A program made the position numbers and the translations under genes. A stretch of 5,767 nt of DNA, from the NCBI GenBank assembly GCA_900548935.1, contig URMR01000119.1, positions 1 to 5,767 on the forward strand. The letters are read 5' to 3'. Shown piece after piece: positions 1-5,335 of this stretch (positions within the stretch are counted from its first letter, which is position 1; every line of letters starts with the position of its first letter). Under the pieces are notes generated by a model. That model searched no databases and was not told the DNA's origin. It saw only the letters and a list, made by a program, of their open reading frames with translations. The stretch comes from an uncultured Collinsella sp. (lineage in GTDB: Bacteria; Actinomycetota; Coriobacteriia; Coriobacteriales; Coriobacteriaceae).

Positions 1-302
1 CCGTCGATTGCGAAGGCAGGCTGTCGCCACGTGAGAAGATCCGCACCAAGAAGCGCGCGATCTCCGAGATGGCCAAGACCGTGATGGCACATGTGCAGGA
101 CGGCGCGAACTATTCGGGCAAGTGCATCATGTCGCAATCGGCGTGCCGCGAGGACGCCGAGGCCGTTGCGGCGCTGATCGAGGAACAGGTTCCGCAGCTC
201 AAAGGCAAGATCGAGATCAACAATATCGGTGCTCTGATCGGTTCGCACACCGGCCCTGGCACGGTGGCCGTCTACTTTATGGGCGACAAGCGCGTGGACT
301 AA
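1..302 (+). CDS. DegV family protein, C-terminal part (5' end outside window)
   Basis: This is the last 99 codons of a gene that starts before the window; the reading frame is open from base 3 and stops at TAA 300-302. DegV-family proteins (about 280 residues in full) are two-domain alpha/beta proteins that bind one fatty acid molecule; in Gram-positives some (FakB) present the fatty acid to the kinase FakA for phospholipid synthesis. The visible part is the C-terminal domain. The evidence is the run EKIRTKKRAI near the start of the visible part, resembling the basic stretch of the family, and the ending IGALIGSHTGPGTVAVYFMG, which matches the family's G-x-H-T-G-P-G lipid headgroup-binding loop; the His and Thr of that loop are present. 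The protein ends shortly after this strand, as usual. No partner kinase gene is visible, so a FakB role is inference. Transcription probably ends at the hairpin at 359-405. Confidence 0.9.
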   Translation, partial: VDCEGRLSPREKIRTKKRAISEMAKTVMAHVQDGANYSGKCIMSQSACREDAEAVAALIEEQVPQLKGKIEINNIGALIGSHTGPGTVAVYFMGDKRVD

Positions 303-358
303 CGTCCGTGTGCTGGCTGACGGTTTTAACGGCTACGCCTGTCCTCCCGACATTTGAT

Positions 359-405
359 AACAGAAAGGGCCCGTCCCGTTGTTTGCGGGACGGGCCCTTT
401 CTGTT
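359..405. terminator. Bidirectional intrinsic terminator, 20-bp perfect stem
   Basis: Bases 359-378 and 386-405 form a perfect 20-bp inverted repeat around the 7-base loop ttgtttg. The core of the stem is GC-rich (gggcccgtcccg) and the outer part is A-rich on the left and T-rich on the right, so on either strand the RNA gives a strong hairpin whose 3' arm ends in ccctttctgtt. It lies between the stop of the degV-type gene (302) and the stop of the converging minus-strand gene (412), which fits a shared terminator for both. The U-run is broken by C and G, so full efficiency is not certain. Confidence 0.88.
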
Positions 406-409
406 GCGG

Positions 410-1501
410 CTAGCGTTTCTTTTCGCGGAAGAAGAAGCCGTGCAGCGAGGGTTTGAGTCCGCGGTTGGCGCGACGCTCCTCGATATGATCGTGGATCGAA
501 GCGACGCGTTCGATGACTTCGTCGGGGATCGGTACATCGGGATTCATGTTCTCGACCTGGCTGACCTCGGCGGCGGCGACCTGGTCGATAATGGGCGCAT
601 CGTCGCGCGAGATAACGGGCGTGGCGTCTTCCTTCATCTTGCGGTAGCGCTGCATCATGTCGGTCTGTAGCTGCTGGGCCGAAGGCGGCGTCCAGATGAT
701 GGCATTGGCGCCGGCGGCGATGGTTTCGCGGATGCTCTCGGGCGTCTTGCCGCCCGGTGCGATGAGCGGCAGGTTGGGATAGTGCTCGCGCAGTTCACGC
801 AGGACCTGGGGCGTGTTCTTGCCGGCCGCGATGTTGAGGATCTTGGCTCCGGCGCGCACTTTGGCATGCGCATCATCGTCGCAGCGAACGACCGTGGCGA
901 TGACGGGGATATCGGCGATGTTGGTGATGTGCTCGACCATCTCGGCGGTAGCGGGGGAGTTGACCACGCAGCCCGCCGCGCCCTGCATCTCGGATACGGC
1001 CGCCATCTGCACGGAACGCTTACCGGTGGTGGTGCCGCCGCCAACGCCCACAAAGACCGGGCACTCGGCAACAGTCAGCAGCGCCTGCGTAATGGCGGGC
1101 TGCGGCGTGAAGGGGTAGACGGCAAACACGGCATCGGCATTGGAGTTGCGGATGACCGCCACGTCGGTGGTGTAGATGAGCGATTTGATGCGGCGGCCAA
1201 AGAGCGTAAAACCGCTGGCCTCCTCGATCTCATCGGGCATGCGGAGGGCCGCCTTGCGCAGGCGCCCGTCGATGGGCAGCGGCTCCATGGGCAAAAGGCC
1301 GTTGGGAGTTACGGCCACCTGGGGCTCGGTAAATTCGTCTGCAAGCTCTACCTCGGAGAAGTCGACCGAGGCGACGATGTCCTCGTGAACCTCGGCGGGA
1401 ACATCGATGGGGGCTTGGTCGTTCGTCGTGGCAGACGTATCGAAGGAGCTGGTGCCGACAAAGGCGTCGACGCGCTCGTTTAGGTCGTTGAGGGTGTCCA
1501 T
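410..1501 (-). CDS. TIM-barrel-like protein of unknown function (363 aa)
   Basis: I cannot name the reaction. The central part (about residues 100-285) alternates hydrophobic strands and helices as in a TIM barrel: VAVIRNSNADAVFAVYPF, CPVFVGVGGGTTTGKRS (148-163), GAAGCVVNSP (174-183), IPVIATVV (198-205), GAKILNIAAG (218-227), LPLIAPGGKTPESI (244-257) and GANAIIWTPPS (264-274). The late PGGKTPESI/GANAI pair resembles the phosphate-binding loops of aldolase or ThiE-like barrels, so a phosphorylated ligand is possible (inference). The first 90 residues are acidic and low in predicted structure; residues 295-363 form a charged tail ending in FFFREKKR. The ATG at 1501 is chosen because the barrel needs nothing upstream and the frame before it, open to 1762, runs through the divergent intergenic region and over the start of a plus-strand gene; its ribosome site is weak (gag about 6 bases before ATG). 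The glycine-rich loop looks like a Walker A motif but has Arg where Ser/Thr is needed. Confidence 0.85.
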   Translation of the reverse strand: MDTLNDLNERVDAFVGTSSFDTSATTNDQAPIDVPAEVHEDIVASVDFSEVELADEFTEPQVAVTPNGLLPMEPLPIDGRLRKAALRMPDEIEEASGFTLFGRRIKSLIYTTDVAVIRNSNADAVFAVYPFTPQPAITQALLTVAECPVFVGVGGGTTTGKRSVQMAAVSEMQGAAGCVVNSPATAEMVEHITNIADIPVIATVVRCDDDAHAKVRAGAKILNIAAGKNTPQVLRELREHYPNLPLIAPGGKTPESIRETIAAGANAIIWTPPSAQQLQTDMMQRYRKMKEDATPVISRDDAPIIDQVAAAEVSQVENMNPDVPIPDEVIERVASIHDHIEERRANRGLKPSLHGFFFREKKR

Positions 1502-1598
1502 GGAGACTCGATTCTGTGTGACGACGGCCGGCACGATGCAGCCGGAATTGCGAATGCTAAATCGTTTGACGAGTTGATTTTTCCCCGCTGCGCCATCC

Positions 1599-1626
1599 GT
1601 TAGACTGAAGGGCCGGCGAACGTGAA
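1599..1626 (-). promoter_or_regulatory. Possible promoter of the TIM-barrel gene
   Basis: Read on the minus strand, TTCACG (1626-1621) and TCTAAC (1604-1599) are separated by 16 bases; each matches four of six positions of the sigma-70 type -35 and -10 boxes. Transcription would begin near 1592 and give a leader of about 90 bases before the ATG at 1501. The leader contains a small 5-bp inverted repeat (ccggc 1528-1532 with gccgg 1541-1545). This is pattern matching in a GC-rich background, so it is weak. Confidence 0.3.
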
Positions 1627-1651
1627 GGAGCTGTGGTGGCGGGAATCGAGG

Positions 1652-1660
1652 TGCTATCTT
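1652..1660 (+). promoter_or_regulatory. Possible extended -10 promoter of the small membrane protein gene
   Basis: The sequence tgctatctt fits an extended -10 element (TGn followed by TATCTT). No good -35 box is found 16-18 bases upstream, which is tolerated by extended -10 promoters. Transcription would start near 1667, leaving a leader of about 28 bases that contains the strong ribosome site at 1681-1688. A second candidate, TATACA at 1671-1676, would start transcription too close to the ribosome site to be preferred. Confidence 0.4.
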
Positions 1661-1680
1661 GAATGTCCCGTATACAAAAG

Positions 1681-1688
1681 AGAGGTGA
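1681..1688 (+). promoter_or_regulatory. Ribosome binding site deciding the start of the 56-aa gene
   Basis: The bases agaggtga closely match the anti-Shine-Dalgarno complement and end 6 bases before the ATG at 1695. An in-frame TGA at 1686-1688 lies inside this site, so no earlier start is possible. This is one of the best ribosome sites in the window and is the main reason to accept such a short gene. Confidence 0.7.
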
Positions 1689-1694
1689 CGCGGT

Positions 1695-1865
1695 ATGGAA
1701 TTCTCGGCAATGTTGGGCTCGATTGGCCTATGCGTGGGCGCAATCGTTGCCGCCGCGGTCATCTACTTTGCGGTCACGGCCATCAAGGGCAAAAAGGCCG
1801 AGCGCAAGGAGCGCGAGGCACTTAAGCAGTGCCATGACCAGCAGGACAAGCGCGCACGGCGATAG
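1695..1865 (+). CDS. Small single-pass membrane protein (56 aa), unknown function
   Basis: This short gene runs from ATG 1695 to TAG 1863-1865 and encodes 56 residues. Residues 7-30 (LGSIGLCVGAIVAAAVIYFAVTAI) form one hydrophobic membrane span. The rest is a strongly charged, mostly basic tail (KGKKAERKERE... DKRARR) predicted to be helical and, by the positive-inside rule, to lie in the cytoplasm with the short N-terminus outside. It has one cysteine in the span and one in the tail, no signal peptidase site and no domain I recognise. Support for it being real: a near-consensus ribosome site at proper spacing, a candidate extended -10 promoter, a protein-like composition with a clean membrane span, and a position in a gap that no other gene uses. 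It stands alone on the + strand between a divergent and a convergent neighbour. Confidence 0.72.
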   Translation: MEFSAMLGSIGLCVGAIVAAAVIYFAVTAIKGKKAERKEREALKQCHDQQDKRARR

Positions 1866-1890
1866 CTTGTTGAGTTTTGAATCCGTGCGC
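1852..1890. terminator. Possible shared terminator or hairpin over two convergent stops
   Basis: The 8-bp perfect inverted repeat gcgcacgg (1852-1859) / ccgtgcgc (1883-1890) spans the stop codon of the 56-aa gene and touches the stop of the converging methyltransferase gene. The loop is long (23 bases) and the nearest T-run on the + strand (tttt, 1899-1902) is about 8 bases beyond the stem, so it is not a classical intrinsic terminator. Only 24 bases separate the two stops and no better candidate is present. Confidence 0.3.
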
Positions 1891-2993
1891 TAGCTGCGTT
1901 TTCGGACCAGGGCGATATAGAAGCCCTCAAAGTCGCGACTGGACGGAATGGTCAGCGTGCCGGGCATGCCGTTGGCAATGGCCGAGACGTGGCCGGCGGC
2001 AATGGCCTCGGTAAGGGCGTTGCACTCGATATGCGGCTTGTCGCCGGTGTCCTGCGCACGACGCGCTTCGCTTTCGCTCGGCGTGCCGTCGAGGGGGATG
2101 AGCTCGCAGTCCATGTGCTTGTCGAGGGCCTCTTGCAGGGCGTCCTCGTTTTCCTGCGGCAAGATCGAACACGTCGAATAGACGAGCGTGCCGCCCGGTT
2201 TGAGGGCTCCCATGGCGCGGTCCAGAAGCGCGCGCTGCGAGCGGGCACACTTGACGAGCAGCTGCTCGGTGAGGCCGCGCAGGCTCTTTTCGTTGCCACT
2301 GATGACGGTGCCCGTACCGGTGCAGGGAGCGTCGAGCAGGATGCGGTCAAAGCGGAAGAACTCGTCAAGCTCGCGTGCGTCAATACGCATGACGGGCACG
2401 TTTTTGGCGCCCTGGCGGTGGAGGTTGGCTTCGAGCTTTTCGGCGCGGGGAATGCTCATCTCGCAGGCCGTGAGGTGTGCCTGGCCCTGGGTGAGGGCGG
2501 CGATCTGCGTCGTCTTGCCACCGGGGGCAGCGCACATGTCCAGGATGTCCTCGCCGGCCTGAGCGCCCAGCACCAAAGGCGGCATCATGGACGACAGGCT
2601 CTGCAGATAGATCTTGCCGTCGCGGTAGATGTCGAGATCCCACAGATCGGAAACCTGGGCCTCGGGCAGGATAAAGGCGTCTGGGTACCAGGCGACGGGG
2701 TTGTGGGCGATGCCGGCGGCACCGAGCGCCGCAGCGATGTCCTCGGCGGTCGCCTTGAGCGTGTTGGCGCGCAGCGTGACCGGGCGCGTGGCTGCGGCGC
2801 CAAAGCCCTCGATCACGAGCTCGGCATCGGCAGGCGTATAGGCGCCAGCAATCGTGTCGACCATAAAGCGAGGCAGGTCGATGGCACAGGGAAGGGCGGC
2901 AAGCTGGTCGGAAAGCTCGGTGGCGGCAAACTGCCTAAGCTTGAGCTCGGGCTTAACCTGCTTTTTCTGCTTACGACGACGCGGCTTGGACAT
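1890..2993 (-). CDS. RNA cytosine-C5 methyltransferase, NOL1/NOP2/Sun family (RsmB/RsmF-like)
   Basis: The protein (367 aa) should transfer a methyl group from S-adenosylmethionine to carbon 5 of a cytosine in rRNA or tRNA. Visible motifs: the SAM-binding loop DMCAAPGGKTTQ (152-163), acidic ribose contact E178, D205 in the next strand, the DAPC motif (221-224) with C224, and YSTCS (272-276) with C275. In this family the TC cysteine is the nucleophile and the PC cysteine helps release the product; both are present. The family's closing strand is seen as FEGFYIALVRK (355-365). The N-terminus is a basic tail (RRRKQKKQVK), likely contacting RNA. Compared with RsmB (about 430 residues) it lacks the N-terminal NusB-like domain, and compared with RsmF (about 480) it lacks the long C-terminal extension; which base it modifies cannot be read from the sequence. 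The ATG at 2993 has a purine-rich ribosome site (aaggaaag) 5 bases upstream. It lies 59 bp downstream of the synthetase-like gene on the same strand and may be co-transcribed. Confidence 0.93.
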   Translation of the reverse strand: MSKPRRRKQKKQVKPELKLRQFAATELSDQLAALPCAIDLPRFMVDTIAGAYTPADAELVIEGFGAAATRPVTLRANTLKATAEDIAAALGAAGIAHNPVAWYPDAFILPEAQVSDLWDLDIYRDGKIYLQSLSSMMPPLVLGAQAGEDILDMCAAPGGKTTQIAALTQGQAHLTACEMSIPRAEKLEANLHRQGAKNVPVMRIDARELDEFFRFDRILLDAPCTGTGTVISGNEKSLRGLTEQLLVKCARSQRALLDRAMGALKPGGTLVYSTCSILPQENEDALQEALDKHMDCELIPLDGTPSESEARRAQDTGDKPHIECNALTEAIAAGHVSAIANGMPGTLTIPSSRDFEGFYIALVRKRS

Positions 2994-3031
2994 CCGTCTT
3001 TCCTTCCCGTCCCAATTTGACTACTTTCTGG

Positions 3032-3051
3032 GCACGCTGCTGCTGGCGTGC
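3032..3051 (-). other. Short hairpin between the synthetase-like and methyltransferase genes
   Basis: The 6-bp inverted repeat gcacgc/gcgtgc (3032-3037 and 3046-3051) with an 8-base loop starts just after the synthetase-like stop codon. On the minus strand it is followed by cccagaaagtag, with no U-run, so it is unlikely to stop transcription by itself. It might protect a 3' end or reduce read-through. Confidence 0.3.
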
Positions 3052-3052
3052 T

Positions 3053-5203
3053 TTAGTGCTGGCTCTCGTGCTTGCTAAAGAAGTCGAAGCGCGGGGGCAG
3101 CGGCTTTACGCGGTGCTCGCCGGGCTTCTCGCCCAGGCTCTCCACAAACTCGTCCGTGGAGGCAAAGATGTTGTCCCAGCTAAAGAAGGCGACCGGATCG
3201 ACGTCGAAGTACTCGCAGATGAGCTCGCAGCCAGCCGGGACGATGCCGTGCATCAGGACGGTCGCCACGCGCAGCTCGGTAAAGGCGTCGACGAGGGCCT
3301 GCGTCATCGCGGCGTTTGCCTCATTACCCTCGAGCTTGTTGGCGGCCTTGGAGGCATCGCTCCAGCGCTTGTTGGCGGCGCGCAGGTAGTCGTCGCACAC
3401 GGCGAGCGCGCGGTGCGTCTCGAACTTGTACATGGCCTGCTCAAAGGCAAGGGCGGCCTGCTCGGCAGCCTCGACCACGGCGGCGGAGGCGGCACCGGCG
3501 GGAATGCAACCGTTGCGATAGGGGCTCTTGTCGCCCTCCTTGACGGCGATGCCGTAGAAGCAGCTGCGGGCCAGGCGGTTGAACACGCCGGTCAAAAGGG
3601 CGCTCTCCTTAAGGGCCGGATCGATGACGCGCTTGTCGTCACAGGCGCGCACCTCGTTGCCGTCCTTGTCCTTGCCGGTCACGCGCGTGTCATATGCCTT
3701 GGGGCTAAAGCTCACCGGCTTCTCGGACAGGCCGAGCGACAGCCAATGCGCGCGCATCTGCTCGCAGGTGTAGTGGTTGAGCAGGTCGTCTGCCGGCGGG
3801 GGAGGCGTCTGCGAGGACGAGCTGGCCTTTTTGCCCATGTAGAGCAGGTGGTAGCAGGCGCTGACGGTGCTCTGCGTGAGGTCCCAGCCCAGGGCCTCCC
3901 ACATGGCGGTCTGCGCAATGCAGTAGAAATAGATGTTGTCCTGACCGATAAACTGGTAAATCTGAGCGTCGTCAGAGCACCACCAGTCGCGCCAGTCGAG
4001 TGAGCTGTGCTGATAGGTGGGCGCGGGGACCTGCGTGGAATCGGCGGAGGGCTCGCCCATGAGGGCGGCATCCTGGGCGGCGACGCCCTCGGTCACGCCG
4101 GCGGCCTTGGCATCGCGCGCGAGCACGGTACGCGTATAGCTGATGGGCGCCCACAGGCTCTCGGGCCAGCACCAGCAGGTGACGTCGGAGACGCCGTCGA
4201 CCTCGGGCACCGGAACGCCCCAGTCGATGTTGCCGGTGATGCGGAAGGGCACGAGCGCCTTGCCGCTGCGGAAGCGCACGCCGCCGTTGGCGAGCACCGC
4301 GTGGGCGTCGTCGCGCTCCTTCCAGCTGGGGAAGGTGACGGTAAAGCTGCTCTTGTTGCCCTCGGGCTCCAGCACGGTGTGCTCAGGAAGCTGATCCTCG
4401 ACGGCATCGAAGGCCTCGCGGAACTTGTTCTGGATGTAGAGCTGTGCCGGCAGCAGCCACTCTTCCATGGTCTTGGAGACCACGGAGCGAACCTGCGGGT
4501 TCTGGGCGAGCTTGGCGGTATAGGTCTTCATAAAGTCGAGGTAGGCCGGCAGGTCGAAGTAGAGGTTGTCGACCGGGCGCAGCTCGGGCACCTCGCCGGT
4601 GAGCTGGCTCTTGGGCGCGATGAGCTCCTCGGGCTCAAACTGGTGACCCAGGTCGCACTCGTCGGCGTAGGCCTTCTCGGACTTGCAGCCCTGGATGGGG
4701 CAGCGGCCGATCACCTGGCGGCCGTTGAGGAACGTGCCGGCCTTGGCGTCGTAGAACTGCAGCGTGGAGCGCTTGGAGATGGTGCCCTGCTCGTGCAGGC
4801 GCTCGATAATCTCGGCAGTCACTTCGTTGTGAATCTGCGCAGCCGGCTCAAGGCCCGAGCCGCCGTAGATATCGCAGCTGATGTTGTAGTTGTTGAGGGT
4901 CGCGGCCTGGCGGGAGTGATTGGACTCGACGTACTCGCTAATGGACTTGTCGTAGCCTTCGTTTTCCTTGAGCTTGCGGTAGCTCTCCATGATGGGTGAG
5001 CCGTAGCAGTCGGTGCCCGAGGTGAAGATGACGTTCTCGCGGCCCAGACGGTCGCGCAGGAAGCGGGCGAAGAAGTCGGCCGGGACAAAGACGCCACCAA
5101 CGTGGCCAAAGTGAAGGCCCTTGTTGCCGTAGGGCTCGCCGGCGGTAACGATGGCGCGGCGAGGCCAGCTGGGACGGTCGTTCATGGAGTATTTGGATGC
5201 CAT
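3053..5203 (-). CDS. Methionyl-tRNA synthetase-like class I aminoacyl-tRNA ligase (716 aa)
   Basis: The protein belongs to the methionyl-tRNA synthetase group of class I ligases, which activate methionine with ATP and charge tRNA-Met in the cytoplasm. In order: VTAGEPYGNKGLHFGHVGG (19-37) holds the HIGH-type motif as HFGH (31-34); SGTDCYGSPI (62-71) matches the substrate-pocket strand; a connective domain carries a zinc knuckle (C168, C173, C183, H187) followed by APKSQLTG and the family-typical FDLPAYL; NIDWGVPVP (325-333) and WAPISY (351-356) line the active site; QFIGQDNIYFY (417-427) precedes the ATP loop. That loop reads GKKASSSS (457-464) where GxKMSKS is usual. A helical anticodon-binding domain (about 530-700) closes the protein; no Trbp111-type C-terminal domain follows. 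The ATG at 5203 is fixed by gaaggag 4 bases upstream. No symbol is given because the divergent motifs leave open a second, paralogous enzyme; the usual metG neighbour tatD is absent. Confidence 0.88.
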   Translation of the reverse strand: MASKYSMNDRPSWPRRAIVTAGEPYGNKGLHFGHVGGVFVPADFFARFLRDRLGRENVIFTSGTDCYGSPIMESYRKLKENEGYDKSISEYVESNHSRQAATLNNYNISCDIYGGSGLEPAAQIHNEVTAEIIERLHEQGTISKRSTLQFYDAKAGTFLNGRQVIGRCPIQGCKSEKAYADECDLGHQFEPEELIAPKSQLTGEVPELRPVDNLYFDLPAYLDFMKTYTAKLAQNPQVRSVVSKTMEEWLLPAQLYIQNKFREAFDAVEDQLPEHTVLEPEGNKSSFTVTFPSWKERDDAHAVLANGGVRFRSGKALVPFRITGNIDWGVPVPEVDGVSDVTCWCWPESLWAPISYTRTVLARDAKAAGVTEGVAAQDAALMGEPSADSTQVPAPTYQHSSLDWRDWWCSDDAQIYQFIGQDNIYFYCIAQTAMWEALGWDLTQSTVSACYHLLYMGKKASSSSQTPPPPADDLLNHYTCEQMRAHWLSLGLSEKPVSFSPKAYDTRVTGKDKDGNEVRACDDKRVIDPALKESALLTGVFNRLARSCFYGIAVKEGDKSPYRNGCIPAGAASAAVVEAAEQAALAFEQAMYKFETHRALAVCDDYLRAANKRWSDASKAANKLEGNEANAAMTQALVDAFTELRVATVLMHGIVPAGCELICEYFDVDPVAFFSWDNIFASTDEFVESLGEKPGEHRVKPLPPRFDFFSKHESQH

Positions 5204-5207
5204 GGGA

Positions 5208-5214
5208 CTCCTTC
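5208..5214 (-). promoter_or_regulatory. Ribosome binding site fixing the synthetase-like start
   Basis: On the minus strand gaaggag ends 4 bases before ATG 5203. Two further in-frame ATG codons lie upstream (5218 and 5296), but the first would place this site inside the gene and the second adds 31 residues rich in Arg and His that resemble no synthetase N-terminus. The HFGH motif at residue 31 is also at the usual distance from the 5203 start. Confidence 0.75.
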
Positions 5215-5284
5215 GCATATGGTGAGAGCGCGGCCGGGCGCAAGGCCTGGCGACGCGGTGGTCAATTCGTGCATATCGTTCGAC

Positions 5285-5293
5285 ATTATCGCA
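5285..5293 (-). promoter_or_regulatory. Possible extended -10 promoter of the synthetase-like gene
   Basis: On the minus strand the bases tgcgataat give a TGn plus GATAAT element (five of six matches to TATAAT). No convincing -35 box lies 16-18 bases upstream. Transcription would begin near 5278, giving a leader of about 75 bases, too short for a T-box riboswitch, and I see no T-box sequence in it. Confidence 0.42.
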
Positions 5294-5321
5294 CATGCGG
5301 ACGGGTACGTGGCAGGGGCGC

Positions 5322-5327
5322 TATCCT
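5322..5327 (+). promoter_or_regulatory. Possible -10 box giving a leaderless transcript of the DUF3267 gene
   Basis: TATCCT ends 8 bases before the ATG at 5336, so transcription would begin at or within two bases of the start codon. No Shine-Dalgarno sequence is present before that ATG, which agrees with a leaderless mRNA. No clear -35 box is seen. Confidence 0.4.
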
Positions 5328-5335
5328 AAGATGCT

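Noticed and set aside
1008..1049. Walker A ATP-binding motif in the TIM-barrel protein (GGGTTTGKR)
   Set aside because: The residue after GK is Arg instead of Ser/Thr, no Walker B strand follows, and the surroundings fit a barrel loop.
782..1483. Plus-strand open frame of 233 codons opposite the TIM-barrel gene
   Set aside because: Its translation is Gly/Asp/His-rich with no domain, while the opposite strand encodes a regular alpha/beta protein; it has no supporting ribosome site.
1622..1662. Short frames after aaggag (1625-1630) that could be a leader peptide before the 56-aa gene
   Set aside because: The only start codons are GTG at poor spacing, the product is under 10 residues, and there is no attenuator structure behind it.
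1502..1762. N-terminal extension of the TIM-barrel gene by 87 codons to ATG 1762
   Set aside because: It would cross the divergent intergenic region and overlap the start of the 56-aa gene, and its translation is not protein-like.
1989..4999. Three long plus-strand open frames (1989-3020, 3017-4003 and 4007-4999) lying almost end to end opposite the methyltransferase and synthetase-like genes
   Set aside because: They are antisense to genes with clear catalytic motifs, their translations are low-complexity Gly/Ala/Val/Leu-rich with no recognisable domains, and such shadow frames are expected in GC-rich DNA.
5204..5284. T-box riboswitch in front of the synthetase-like gene
   Set aside because: The predicted leader is only about 75 bases, and neither a T-box sequence nor a terminator/antiterminator pair is visible.
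5204..5296. Extension of the synthetase-like gene by 31 codons to ATG 5296
   Set aside because: The added residues are Arg/His-rich and unlike any synthetase N-terminus, and a strong ribosome site precedes the ATG at 5203.
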